DNA of 48,674 nt from Clostridiaceae bacterium (GTDB lineage: Bacteria; Bacillota; Clostridia; Acetivibrionales; Acetivibrionaceae): positions 1 to 48,674 of the forward strand of contig JAAYPF010000093.1 in assembly GCA_012519925.1 (NCBI GenBank), read 5' to 3'. Both the position numbers and the translations under genes were made by a program. Of this stretch, positions 8,184 to 17,909 are shown in pieces; position 1 is the first letter of the stretch; each line of letters begins with the position of its first letter. The notes below the pieces were generated by a model. It was not told where the DNA came from. It saw only the letters and a program-made list of their open reading frames with translations, and searched no databases.

Positions 8184-10415
8184 TTATGGCAAAGTTTTTA
8201 CTATTCCAAGCAAGTACCTTCTTATGGCTCCAAAATCTAAGGCGTCTACTTCTCCGTCGCCATTTACATCTGCAGCCTCCATATCAATCTCAGGATGTGG
8301 AATACCTAATAATCTACACCTAAACAATGCAAAATCTATAGAATCCACATCTCCACTTCTGTCTAAATCCCCAGTAATTACTTTCGGGTTTGTAGGAGTA
8401 GGAGTAGGTGTCGGCTTGGTCGTAGGTTCTGGAGTCACTCCTCCTGGTTCTTCCCCATAGATAAGCACACCATCATCATATACTGGTATATACGGAGTCA
8501 ACCCTCTAAAGGATACAGCATCATAGTCGGGGTCATCAGATAAATCTTTATAGGACCAATCATTTTCGTTTGAACCAATATCTGCATCCTTATATTTAAT
8601 GGATACAGTTGCATCTTTTTCACACATCTCCCATTCAGTCGGCATAATCTTTGTCCCGGAAAAATCCAATGTGAAGTAGTAGATATTATCCTTGTATTGT
8701 TCTAAACCAATGAGCTTAGCTCCCTGATTTTCTCCAAGAGTAATAGATATATCCTCCAATCCTTTACCTGCTTCAAAAAGTTCGGTAAGATCCATAAAAT
8801 AACGAACAGATAGTTTGTCCTTCATTGTAGGCGGATGTGCTGAACGGTTATTTAGCTGGAACATCAAATTCATTGCTCCAAAGCCTTCATATATTATCCA
8901 AGCTCGACAGAAGTATTCAGGGAAATCATCTTCCTCAGCTCTAAAATCTTCAGGCTTTGGCCAATTTTCAAGTGGATCACCACCATACATATCATACATT
9001 TTTGCCAAACTACCAACAAAACCCGCATTGTAATCAATGGCAACCTCGTTTAATCTATAGTCAGTAATGTCATCTACCCAACCATCATCTGAATTAGGAC
9101 CTCCAACTAATGCTCCATAGAGTATATTACGATGGAAACCAGGTACATCAAGCATACTTGTCCAGGAACCATGACTAGTCCTGTGATGTGGATGCACTGG
9201 TGAATTTTCACCAAAACCCACCACATAACTACCTTTACGTGGGTTATCTCCTAAAGCATAATTTATCTGACTTTCTCCAAATTTTCTGTAGGTCTCTTTC
9301 TTAGAAGGGGTTCCAATAGTTTCGTCATCAGACCAAACAAAAGCTAAAAATGCTGCTGTTGTAGCATAACGTAAAGATCCCCACGGTGAAAGCCATGCCA
9401 ATCCTCCAGGTGAATAAGTGATTCCACCTTCCGGCATCCAATAATCAAGGTTTTTCTCAACTAAAGCTGCATAATTCTCATCATGAGACGCTTGGGCTAT
9501 TTTCATTGCCGCACCATAACTAACATCATCCCAACAATGGGTATGTCCGCCTCCGAGAGCAGTTGTAGGGAGACATTCTTTTGCCTTATCAAGATAAGTA
9601 GAATTGTTTGTCTTTATGTATAACCATATAGCACCCCATGCGAGGTCATCTAAATAGCCTCCCGATGGATATAAAACATCAAGAGGATTTCTGCCTCTAT
9701 ATTTGTCTCCAAAAGCAAAAATTTCTTCAGCGTGTTTTAAACAATCCTTTGCATACTCGGGATCAGTTTCTTCAAATATAATCGATGCAATTGCAAGAGC
9801 CCCGGCAGTTATACCTGCTATATCAGAACCCGGTGTTGAAGGGTCAAGCACAAAGGATTTCCTGTCAGTCATATAATCGAGCATCTCATGGGCAACCCAA
9901 CAGCCATGGTCAGATTCATTATACCCACACATATAGTACAATACTTCAGGCTCAGGGTGTATTTTCATTAAATAATCCGTACCCCATTTAATTTCATCAA
10001 GAATCACATCCAATTGTCCTGACTTTTCAAAAGCCTCACGATACTCATATACATTCCATCCTAACTGTCCTGCAGCATAGGATATGGTATGAGTGAACTT
10101 GATTCCATCACCGGCATCTGCCCATCCTCCTGTAAGATCAAGACCAACATCTTGTCCATCAGTCATAGCTGAATCTGTACGATAAGGTAAAATGTAATCG
10201 TCAGGCAGATCACCAAGACGATTTGCCTTGTAGAAAAGAAGTGCTTTTTGCATCGCTTCACCATAATTATAGTAAGCATCTCCTGTCCGTGGTGAAGTTG
10301 CTGCTTGAGTTTTTTGTTTAGGAACAAATAAAGATGACATCAAAGAAGCTACAAGTACTATTGCAACACCTTTTGATAACTTCTTAAGTGTCAGGTTTAA
10401 TTTTGTTTTCTTCAT
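8184..10415 (-). CDS. Cellulosomal endoglucanase: GH9, CBM3c-type module, dockerin
   Basis: 743 residues. Signal peptide 1-39 (ending KTQAA). GH9 catalytic domain about 43-480: the DAGD motif at D100-D103 supplies the catalytic base, HPHHR (408-412) lines the active site, and E457 in LNEVAIDYNAG is the general acid. Residues about 495-655 match a family 3 carbohydrate-binding module of the c type, fused directly behind GH9, the arrangement of processive endoglucanases. A proline/threonine linker (661-677) leads to a type I dockerin with two calcium loops, DLDRSGDVDSIDF (684-696) and DVNGDGEVDALDF (716-728). The enzyme cleaves beta-1,4-glucan outside the cell and docks onto a cohesin scaffoldin. 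Start ATG follows GGGGAGGATG. Monocistronic, with its own promoter and terminator. Confidence 0.96.
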   Translation of the reverse strand: MKKTKLNLTLKKLSKGVAIVLVASLMSSLFVPKQKTQAATSPRTGDAYYNYGEAMQKALLFYKANRLGDLPDDYILPYRTDSAMTDGQDVGLDLTGGWADAGDGIKFTHTISYAAGQLGWNVYEYREAFEKSGQLDVILDEIKWGTDYLMKIHPEPEVLYYMCGYNESDHGCWVAHEMLDYMTDRKSFVLDPSTPGSDIAGITAGALAIASIIFEETDPEYAKDCLKHAEEIFAFGDKYRGRNPLDVLYPSGGYLDDLAWGAIWLYIKTNNSTYLDKAKECLPTTALGGGHTHCWDDVSYGAAMKIAQASHDENYAALVEKNLDYWMPEGGITYSPGGLAWLSPWGSLRYATTAAFLAFVWSDDETIGTPSKKETYRKFGESQINYALGDNPRKGSYVVGFGENSPVHPHHRTSHGSWTSMLDVPGFHRNILYGALVGGPNSDDGWVDDITDYRLNEVAIDYNAGFVGSLAKMYDMYGGDPLENWPKPEDFRAEEDDFPEYFCRAWIIYEGFGAMNLMFQLNNRSAHPPTMKDKLSVRYFMDLTELFEAGKGLEDISITLGENQGAKLIGLEQYKDNIYYFTLDFSGTKIMPTEWEMCEKDATVSIKYKDADIGSNENDWSYKDLSDDPDYDAVSFRGLTPYIPVYDDGVLIYGEEPGGVTPEPTTKPTPTPTPTNPKVITGDLDRSGDVDSIDFALFRCRLLGIPHPEIDMEAADVNGDGEVDALDFGAIRRYLLGIVKTLP

Positions 10416-10444
10416 AACATCCTCCCCTTGTAATAATTTTATTT

Positions 10445-10472
10445 GTTATAAATTTATTGTTCTCTACGTCAA
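10445..10472 (-). promoter_or_regulatory. Candidate promoter of the GH9-CBM3 endoglucanase gene
   Basis: Minus-strand TTGACG (10467-10472) and TATAAC (10445-10450) are 16 bp apart, 30 bp before the ATG. This fits a sigma-A promoter, though a cellulosome-specific alternative sigma factor site cannot be excluded by eye. The rest of 10512-10718 is AT-rich with two TTGCAATA direct repeats. Confidence 0.4.
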
Positions 10473-10480
10473 AAAAGCCT

Positions 10481-10511
10481 AAAAAGGCAATTGCAAAGCT
10501 TAATAATTGCC
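10481..10511 (-). terminator. Probable terminator after the addAB-like genes
   Basis: On the minus strand GGCAATT (10505-10511) pairs with AATTGCC (10486-10492) around a 12-nt loop and is followed by TTTTT (10481-10485). It lies about 210 bp past the addA-like stop and just before the cellulase promoter, so it would keep the two units apart. The stem is only 7 bp. Confidence 0.45.
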
Positions 10512-10718
10512 TATATATTTTGCAATAGACATTTTTACATTGATTTTTTGTATTGCAATATATAAGTTATTAAAAAATAAATAATTCTTTAATATAATTA
10601 TATAATGACAAGCTTAATCTGTACAGGAAATAAAAAAACTAAATGACAGATATAAAAGAGATTTAAATTGCATATTTGTCATTTTTGCAAATAAATCCTG
10701 TGCTAATAGCGATTTACT

Positions 10719-13700
10719 CTAGAGACATAGACTACTGTAAACACACAAGGTACAGCTCTTACCTTTGTTGCATTCAAAGTCCTCAAGCCCACTAAATCTA
10801 AACGCTCTATTTATCTTGTCAAGCATATCCCTCTTCAATATATCTAGTTCTTTTTGAGTAAATTCTAGTTTTCGAAATTCTCCATAGTCTAAAAAATATA
10901 GGTAGGCACATACAGACCTTAATTTCTTTCCATTAAACTTGATAAGATCTCTAACAGCTTTAGAATAAATCATCATCTGAGGGCGGTAGTAATTGACCCT
11001 ATCTTCAATATCTTCACTTTTTCTTATGACATTGGTCTTATAGTCAATAATGCATAGGTCTACAAACTCTCCCTCTTCATAGACATCTAACCTATCAATA
11101 ATACCGTTTATCATAATCCTACTGCCTTGAGTTACAGGGATTCTGAAGCCTAACTCGACAAAACTTTTTAGCTTGTTGCCCCTTAGTAAATTTTTTAGCT
11201 CCTTCTCAATTTTCAGGTAGTTGTCTATAAAGCGTCTTCCATCATTAATAAAGCCCTCAAGTTGCTCCTTCTTAAAATTCGCAGCATAGTCTGTGACAAC
11301 CGTTGCAAGCTGTGAATAGGCTTCAGATTTGTCGCTAATACCCTTTAAACGCATTTCTTCTAAAACCTTGTGTATTATCTTTCCCTTTTCTGCAGCTGAT
11401 ATCTTATACGTATTTTCAAGGGCTTCATTTATTTGATTGTCCTTTATGCTAATCCCTATTCCATTTGTATCTTCTAATGTTTCTACCATAAGCTTTGCCC
11501 TATATTCGTAAAAATACTTTCTAGGACAGTCTAGGTATTTAAGATACTGGGATACGCTAAACATTCCAGACACAGGGCTATCATATTGCATTATTCTTTT
11601 TTCGTATTCAGGCTTGACTTCATCACACCCATTAATTTCGTTCAATAGATTATCAATGTCTTCAATCATGATTTCCTTGGTAATAGTCTTTTCTGCTATA
11701 AAAGTACTACCCTCTATGGTGGCTAGACCTTCAACATTTCCATCATTCATATACATTGCGTATTTGAGTTGTCTCATAAAAGTATTAAGCTTGATATTCC
11801 CTTTTCTATCAACATACTCTTGATCTTCTCCGATAAATGCTAAAAACTCTTCCGCCCTTGTTGCTGCAACATAGAATATTCTTTTTGAATCCTCAATCTC
11901 CCTTTCAAGCTCCTTATTGTAATACATATTATATAGCGGATTGCCTTCTACAGACCTTTCTCCTCCACTGCTAAATATTGCAGTAATTCCGTAATCTTCG
12001 CTGAAAATAAACAGAGACTTATCTCTTTTTGCCTTCCAGTCTAATTCCTTTGACATATCAGGCAGGATAACTGCTTTAAATTCAAGCCCTTTTGAGGAAT
12101 GTATGGTAAGTATTTTTACTGCATTGCTATCCTCAGTGTCAAGAAGTGCTTCCTCCTCCATAAACGAATGTTTTTCGAGCACATCAAGGTATGTTACAAA
12201 CTCTCTAGCTTTATAAAGCTTTTTTTCATCAAATTCTTTTGCAATAGTCATCAGTTTTTCAAAGTTTCTATATTTCTGAAAACCGTTAACTTGAGTTAAA
12301 AGTATTTGTTTATAACAAGTTATTTCACTTATGTGATAAAGAAGCTCATGGGCACTTAAAAAACCCTTCAACCTTTTAAGCTTAGTTAATATATTATGAG
12401 CTCTTTGTATTATCTCTATATCCATCGCATTACATCGGCTTGTAAGCTCGTGCAGACTCTCTACAATCCCCTTTTCCTTTTGGTCTCTAAGGAAGGAGAA
12501 AAACTCGAATAGCAATTTATCGTCGAAGGAAAATATTGGTGAACGAAGTGCACCCGCAAGTGACGTAAGATCGTCAGAATTCACTATGAATCTATAGAGA
12601 TTAATAATATCAATTATCTCCTGTCTTCCCCAGAAACCTATTCCCCCAAGTACACTGTAGGGGATCTTATGTTTTCTAAGGAAATTCTCTATGGAAGAAA
12701 GGTGTGTCCTGCTTCTCAACAGTATTGCTATATCCTTATAATTAAAGCCTTGATCTAAGAGCTTTTCAATTCTTTTAGCGATTACCAGACTCTGTATATT
12801 ATCATTTTCCACCTTTAGCTTTTCCACTCTACCAAGCTCTAAAAGTGATCTTTTAAGCTCCTCCTGTTTACCATCGTCTTTAAGAAGGCTTTTAACTTCA
12901 TCCCAAGCTTTATTTTGAGAGCTATCCTCCACAGGCTTTTCAAGAAGAATAAGCTCAGTTCTTCCACCATTTTTTATTTCCCGGTCATCAGGAACTTTTA
13001 GAGCTTCGTAAGGCTCAATGAGCTTGCTAAACAGGCTATTGATAGTGTTAATTATTTGAGAAGTACTCCTATAGCAGTTTGAAAGAAGCTTCACTTCACC
13101 TTTCTCCCCTACATCTTGGCATATCCGGTCGAATATCTTATAATCCGTGCCTCTAAAGCCATAAATTGACTGTTTGTGGTCTCCTACTATAAACAGTTTT
13201 CCTGGTTGGATATTGCCATTTGCATCAACTGCAAGCTTGTATATTATTCTTTTTTGGAGCTCATTTATATCTTGAGCTTCGTCAACTAGAATAAACCTGT
13301 AGATGTTTCTATATCTTTCTCTTACTTTCTCATCTTCAAGGAGTTTGTCCGTAAGTAGCTCAAGGTCATTGAAATCTAATAGGTTGTTTTCGTTTTTAAA
13401 GCGTTTGTATTCGGCATCAAGTTTTTTTATTATTTGGTGAGCTAGTATTTCCACAATATTCAGTGGTACAATTATTGACTCTACATTCTCTATTTTCGAC
13501 CTATTAAGAAAATCTAATTTATTTGTCAAAGAGGTTAATCTATATGCCTCAGTAATATTTAACCCCTTCTCTCTTATTTTGTTATACATTTCCAAAATGC
13601 TGTTTGCAAGTTCTCCGCCTATTATAGCGTTGCTTGTGTACATTTCAAGCAGTGTATTTACTTCGTCACTAATTTCCTCCTTTGAAAAGATGTAATCAAT

Positions 13701-14147
13701 TGCTTCCTCCACAAGTCTTCTTAAATTCGTTTCTCGATCATACTCCTCAATCACCTTAAAATATGGATCTACCCCTAGATGGTAAAAATTCTCCCTTATA
13801 AGCTTGCTGCAAAAACCGTGGATAGTACTTATGTTTGCTAGGGTAATGCTATCCCTTATATGCTCTAAGCCTTGTTTTTTTTGTGCATTTGTTTCTTTCT
13901 TCATTTCCTGTATAACTGCATTCCTTATCCGTTCCTTCATTTCTAAAGCAGCCTTTTCGGTAAAGGTTATTGCAACAATATTTTTTATATTTATATCAGG
14001 AACTTCCATAAGAAGCCTTAGATACCTTTTTGATAATACCCTTGTTTTTCCAGAACCTGCACCGGCCCTTACTGCAATATTTTTAGAAATATCAAGGGTC
14101 TCATACTGTTCTTTGTTAACTCCATATTCAAGACCTTTATCCTTCAT
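10719..14147 (-). CDS. addA: AddA-like UvrD-family helicase with C-terminal RecB-type nuclease
   Basis: 1142 residues, somewhat shorter than Bacillus AddA (about 1230). The N-terminal helicase has Walker A AGAGSGKT (about 32-39), LVDEAQDIN as Walker B/motif II, GDHKQSIYGFRGTD (motif III) and ILTIHSSKGLEF plus VAATRAEE (motifs V and VI). The C-terminal nuclease shows IDYKTN with the upstream DRLDV strand. Unusually it also has cysteines in CPRKYFYEY (about 905) and a terminal CNKGKSCTLCVYSSLC, the arrangement of Fe-S-containing AddB/Cas4 nucleases. With its partner it should unwind and trim double-strand DNA ends for recombination. The ATG overlaps the end of the addB-like gene by 11 bp, implying translational coupling. 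The pair could be a second, divergent AddAB and not the housekeeping one. Confidence 0.88.
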   Translation of the reverse strand: MKDKGLEYGVNKEQYETLDISKNIAVRAGAGSGKTRVLSKRYLRLLMEVPDINIKNIVAITFTEKAALEMKERIRNAVIQEMKKETNAQKKQGLEHIRDSITLANISTIHGFCSKLIRENFYHLGVDPYFKVIEEYDRETNLRRLVEEAIDYIFSKEEISDEVNTLLEMYTSNAIIGGELANSILEMYNKIREKGLNITEAYRLTSLTNKLDFLNRSKIENVESIIVPLNIVEILAHQIIKKLDAEYKRFKNENNLLDFNDLELLTDKLLEDEKVRERYRNIYRFILVDEAQDINELQKRIIYKLAVDANGNIQPGKLFIVGDHKQSIYGFRGTDYKIFDRICQDVGEKGEVKLLSNCYRSTSQIINTINSLFSKLIEPYEALKVPDDREIKNGGRTELILLEKPVEDSSQNKAWDEVKSLLKDDGKQEELKRSLLELGRVEKLKVENDNIQSLVIAKRIEKLLDQGFNYKDIAILLRSRTHLSSIENFLRKHKIPYSVLGGIGFWGRQEIIDIINLYRFIVNSDDLTSLAGALRSPIFSFDDKLLFEFFSFLRDQKEKGIVESLHELTSRCNAMDIEIIQRAHNILTKLKRLKGFLSAHELLYHISEITCYKQILLTQVNGFQKYRNFEKLMTIAKEFDEKKLYKAREFVTYLDVLEKHSFMEEEALLDTEDSNAVKILTIHSSKGLEFKAVILPDMSKELDWKAKRDKSLFIFSEDYGITAIFSSGGERSVEGNPLYNMYYNKELEREIEDSKRIFYVAATRAEEFLAFIGEDQEYVDRKGNIKLNTFMRQLKYAMYMNDGNVEGLATIEGSTFIAEKTITKEIMIEDIDNLLNEINGCDEVKPEYEKRIMQYDSPVSGMFSVSQYLKYLDCPRKYFYEYRAKLMVETLEDTNGIGISIKDNQINEALENTYKISAAEKGKIIHKVLEEMRLKGISDKSEAYSQLATVVTDYAANFKKEQLEGFINDGRRFIDNYLKIEKELKNLLRGNKLKSFVELGFRIPVTQGSRIMINGIIDRLDVYEEGEFVDLCIIDYKTNVIRKSEDIEDRVNYYRPQMMIYSKAVRDLIKFNGKKLRSVCAYLYFLDYGEFRKLEFTQKELDILKRDMLDKINRAFRFSGLEDFECNKGKSCTLCVYSSLCL

Positions 14148-17100
14148 CGCAATCCCTCTTCTTTATAACCACTCTGTATTTGTCAAACCTACATATACTC
14201 TTAAAGCGGCATTGATAATGTTCACTAGGACAATGGTAGGGTAGGGTGAAATCACCTTTTTTTATTTCTCCCACTATATTCTCAACCCTATTTTTCAACC
14301 AATCCATTAAGATTTCGAAGTTCAACATACCCATTGTTATCCTTGGTCCTTTATTACCTGAAAACAGAAACTTTTTATATTCAGTTCTGACAAATCCATC
14401 ACGTTTTGCTCCCTCAATACTGTAGTATAATAGTGCCATACATTCCGGGTTTTTTATGCCATAATCTCTTTTGAATTTATTCAGTATACTGTGATAATAC
14501 ACAGCAAGTTGGTAATCTTCACCTGTCACACAATCCTTAAAACTCTTTATTGATCTCCTTTTATAATCATACATGACAAACTTACCGGTATAACTCCCGT
14601 CTTCTTGCACTTCAAGGTCTAGTCTGTCAATAAAGCCTTTAAATTTACCCCCATTAAAAACATTGGTCTCCTCAAAAAACTGTTCTAGGTAAACCGGTTT
14701 TATGTGTTTGCCTGTTTTTTTATGATAATTCTTAATATAATCGATATCCTGTATTAAAAACTGCTTTAATAACTCGTATATCTCTCTTTTTCTTGCTTCA
14801 AAGACTACAGCACTAATCCTAGTATTCTTAACTTCAGCGAGGGCATCAGTGACAATACTCTTTAGTCTTTCTTCATCAAAGGTTTCAATCTCCAGATTTT
14901 CTTTATAATATTGCCTAAGTACTTCATGATAAAGTGTCCCCTCATTTTTGGGGTTTAGTTCCTCATCTTCATCAAAAGAGCCCAATTCCAAAACCTTTTC
15001 AAAGAAATACTTAAGCCTGCAGGATGCATAACTGTTTACTTGATAGGCACTATAAGTATAATCGTTGAGCAGCTGTCTTAAGGGTGTTTTTCCTATAAGA
15101 CCATCGTATTGGTTAAAAGTTTCAGAAGAAAACCTCGCATAATCCACTTTCCCCGAATTATTTATATAGGATAACTCCCTAGAGGACTGCACAGAATTTA
15201 TTACAGGAAGAAAACCTTTTATTTTATCTAAATGCTTACCTTTGCATTGCCAAATAGTACTTAAAGCCGCCTCTCTTACTTCACTTTCGCTCATAAGATC
15301 ATCTTCTTCATATTTAAAACGGTCTCTCATATACACCTTTTCACTTGTTATTTCCTTTAATGTGGCTTTTGTAAACAATTGCTCCACATTCTCAAGAAAA
15401 GAGGATTTTATGATGAAACCTCCCTGCTCCTTTGATGTTCTATAACTGAGATAAAGTCCTTTTCTAGCTGATGCACAAGCAAGGTTGAACCGTATTTTTT
15501 CCCTTTGAAGCTCCCATTTGTAGTTATACAAATTAATCCCGTTTTCATAAAGAATATCATCTTCAAAATCATCAAAAATACTTTTATTTGAAGGAGCAGG
15601 AAATTCGCCTTCATTAATACCAAGAATAAATACATAATCATAGTATTGTCCTCTTGCAAGATCCGGATTTATCACCTTTACTCCTGTTGCTTTTGATGTA
15701 ACCATATCTATAGTTTCGTTAGAATATATCTGCAAGAAAGAATTTAGAAAATATTTAAAATCAAGCTTGTCTTCCTCAAGCCCGCAACTTATGTATATAT
15801 GTTTCATTCCATTAAAGGCATTAATGAGCTTGTCTAAAGTCCTCATATCCCTTATGAACATTTTCGAATTTATAGCTTTCTCTTCATATAAACTTATGAT
15901 GTTGTTTCGTATATCTAAGTCTTTTATAAGTTCTAACACCGCTTCAACATGTTGTGACACCTTATCTTTTTGAGAGAGTGTTTCTCTAAATTGTGTTACC
16001 TTTTCAAAAAGAGCTAATAGTTTATTAAAAGCAGTAGCTTCGATAATTTCATTGTTTACCACTTCATTTTCTAATGCTTCTGCATATTTTACAACATCTT
16101 CCATTTCTGTATTTTGTTTTTTAGCGTCAGAAGGTATCAGATATTTTGATTCTATAAAATCTTTTAATAGGTCAATATTTTTTAATGGTGTTTCCTTGTC
16201 TATTATGCTTAAAATATCTCTTACAAGCGGCTGTTCTAAAAGATGCTGTTTGGGCTGTATACTTATAGGAAGGCCATATTCATTAAATATTTTGAGCATA
16301 CAATCTTGGTATAATTCCATATCGTTTACATACAAAGCAAAGTCTTCGACTTTCCCTTGACCACTGATGAGCATTTTCTTTATTAGTCTTGCTACCTGCC
16401 TAACTTCATTTTCTACGCTAGGAGCATTGAGAATTTTTATATTGCCAGCTTCATCAATAATTTCTGAGACCTGTGAAAATAGATTTGCACCTACTGATAA
16501 AAGCTTCTTTTCAACAACCTCATAGCCTCCAGCATAAGCCTTATCTTCCATAAAACCCATTTCAATAAAATCTTTAACTACTTCACTCAAAACAAATTCA
16601 TCCACAATGTGATTCTTAAATGGAATACTTGCAATAAACCTGATGTCTGGATAATGTCTTAAAACCTGTACGAGAAGTTCTTTATTAATCGGGTCTATGT
16701 TTATAAATCCATCAACAGCTAATACTTCGATATTTGCAAATATGGGGGCTTCTTTAGCCATCTCTACAGCCTTAATGGATATATCATCAATATCATATAT
16801 ATCTTTGTCTTTTTTATAATTCTCATACCAACGAAATACTTTTAAAACGTCAGTACATTTATTATAAAGGATTTTATTGTCGGTAATTTTATTAAAGTTA
16901 TCTATTTTAGTTTCTAAATTCTCAGCTGTCAGATTTAATCTCTTAATCCTTTTTATAATTCTATATAAAACTTCAATAAAACCAAGTTTATTATACACTT
17001 TATTAAAAAAAAGTAATTCTCTACTTCCAACAAGATACCTTAAAAGACTTCTTAGTATAAGTATAGATGCGGATTCATTTATAGTTTTAGAAGCAGGTAT

Positions 17101-17322
17101 ACTGTCTTTGACTATCTCCCTTTCAAGATCGTCAAATCCAAAAATATAATGGTTTACCAACCCACCATGTCTTTCAATAATCCTTTCTCTTACATCAAAC
17201 ATAGCTTCCTTTGAAGGAAGTATATATATAAATCTATTTCCATTCTCTAATGCATTTACACATTGTTCAACAATCTTTTCACGAATATCGGAGTAAATTG
17301 GTAGATAGTATAGTTTTCTCAT
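14137..17322 (-). CDS. addB: AddB-like nuclease subunit with Fe-S cysteine motif
   Basis: 1061 residues from ATG 17320-17322. The frame to 17334 begins with a GTG inside GGAGGTGA, the Shine-Dalgarno of the ATG. The N-terminal part has an inactivated helicase fold: the segment where Walker A would stand reads YILPSKEAM with no GKT. A later EGEFPAPS motif is typical of AddB/RexB. The C-terminal PD-(D/E)XK nuclease has GTLYHEVLRQYY, GFIDRLD and YDYKRRS. Four cysteines, one in YASCRLKYFFE and three in CPSEHYQCRFKSIC, match the 4Fe-4S cluster that holds the AddB nuclease together. It forms the heterodimer with the AddA-like protein directly downstream. Loss of Walker A is as in RexB-type subunits. 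Cytoplasmic DNA repair role. Confidence 0.87.
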   Translation of the reverse strand: MRKLYYLPIYSDIREKIVEQCVNALENGNRFIYILPSKEAMFDVRERIIERHGGLVNHYIFGFDDLEREIVKDSIPASKTINESASILILRSLLRYLVGSRELLFFNKVYNKLGFIEVLYRIIKRIKRLNLTAENLETKIDNFNKITDNKILYNKCTDVLKVFRWYENYKKDKDIYDIDDISIKAVEMAKEAPIFANIEVLAVDGFINIDPINKELLVQVLRHYPDIRFIASIPFKNHIVDEFVLSEVVKDFIEMGFMEDKAYAGGYEVVEKKLLSVGANLFSQVSEIIDEAGNIKILNAPSVENEVRQVARLIKKMLISGQGKVEDFALYVNDMELYQDCMLKIFNEYGLPISIQPKQHLLEQPLVRDILSIIDKETPLKNIDLLKDFIESKYLIPSDAKKQNTEMEDVVKYAEALENEVVNNEIIEATAFNKLLALFEKVTQFRETLSQKDKVSQHVEAVLELIKDLDIRNNIISLYEEKAINSKMFIRDMRTLDKLINAFNGMKHIYISCGLEEDKLDFKYFLNSFLQIYSNETIDMVTSKATGVKVINPDLARGQYYDYVFILGINEGEFPAPSNKSIFDDFEDDILYENGINLYNYKWELQREKIRFNLACASARKGLYLSYRTSKEQGGFIIKSSFLENVEQLFTKATLKEITSEKVYMRDRFKYEEDDLMSESEVREAALSTIWQCKGKHLDKIKGFLPVINSVQSSRELSYINNSGKVDYARFSSETFNQYDGLIGKTPLRQLLNDYTYSAYQVNSYASCRLKYFFEKVLELGSFDEDEELNPKNEGTLYHEVLRQYYKENLEIETFDEERLKSIVTDALAEVKNTRISAVVFEARKREIYELLKQFLIQDIDYIKNYHKKTGKHIKPVYLEQFFEETNVFNGGKFKGFIDRLDLEVQEDGSYTGKFVMYDYKRRSIKSFKDCVTGEDYQLAVYYHSILNKFKRDYGIKNPECMALLYYSIEGAKRDGFVRTEYKKFLFSGNKGPRITMGMLNFEILMDWLKNRVENIVGEIKKGDFTLPYHCPSEHYQCRFKSICRFDKYRVVIKKRDCDEG

Positions 17323-17523
17323 TAAATATTTCACCTCCAGGTTTCAAAGGTTTATTTAAATACACACTGGTGATGAGCTAATAGTATCATTTGGATTTAA
17401 ACACCATAAGCATCTACTTTAAATTCATATCAATTTTTTCTTATATAATCCGATAATAAATATAACAATTGCTTTGAATTAGTATTTATGTTAGTGTTAG
17501 TTTTTATACAGGAGCGGATAATT

Positions 17524-17865
17524 ATGAGAGAACTTAGATACAAACTTTACAGCAGTGCAGGCTTTGAAAACCTTACCGAAAACCTCGTGTTTGATGAATT
17601 AGATGATTTTATTCAGAAAGCAAAAAACAAGTCATCCCAGCAGTTTTGCTTTTGCAATATTTGCTTAGCAGATGTAGCTGCTATAGTGCTAAATGAATTA
17701 GAATCATTCTATTGCTCAAATTTTATTGATAAAAATAAATATCAAGATTATTACAAAAAACACAAGATAGAAGTTCAAAGGAAAATTGTAAAAGCTTTTG
17801 ATTTAGTTAAGCAAAACCCCCATCACGCTGATAATATAATTTCTTCGAAGGAAAGAAGAAATTAG
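17524..17865 (+). CDS. comFB: ComFB-like late competence domain protein
   Basis: 113 residues from ATG 17524-17526, preceded by AGGAGCGG; the frame upstream to 17488 has no ribosome site. The centre has the ComFB pattern: four-cysteine-like cluster FCFCNICLADVAAIVLNEL with Cys spacing C-x-C-x2-C, and then a Tyr-rich YCSNFIDKNKYQDYY helix. The B. subtilis namesake is in the comF operon but not needed for transformation; cyanobacterial ComFB homologues have been described as c-di-GMP binders. No other competence gene is beside it here. Divergent from the addB-like gene and convergent with the TPR gene. Confidence 0.75.
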   Translation: MRELRYKLYSSAGFENLTENLVFDELDDFIQKAKNKSSQQFCFCNICLADVAAIVLNELESFYCSNFIDKNKYQDYYKKHKIEVQRKIVKAFDLVKQNPHHADNIISSKERRN

Positions 17866-17890
17866 GATTCATCGTTCCTTTAATCCTTTT
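17864..17890 (+). terminator. Short terminator overlapping the comFB stop codon
   Basis: AGGATT (17864-17869) pairs with AATCCT (17882-17887) and is followed by TTTT. The stem begins inside the TAG stop at 17863-17865. Only 6 bp, so weak. Confidence 0.4.
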
Positions 17891-17909
17891 AAAAAAACAA
17901 AACTGTTCT

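Noticed and set aside
15408-15659. 83-residue minus-strand frame inside the addB-like gene
   Set aside because: It lies wholly inside the addB-like gene in another frame, is low in informative motifs, and the host gene has continuous homology through this region.
10719-17322. Helicase-nuclease pair as a dedicated defence system
   Set aside because: The gene order, overlap, motifs and lengths are those of AddAB recombination enzymes, and no other defence genes are nearby.
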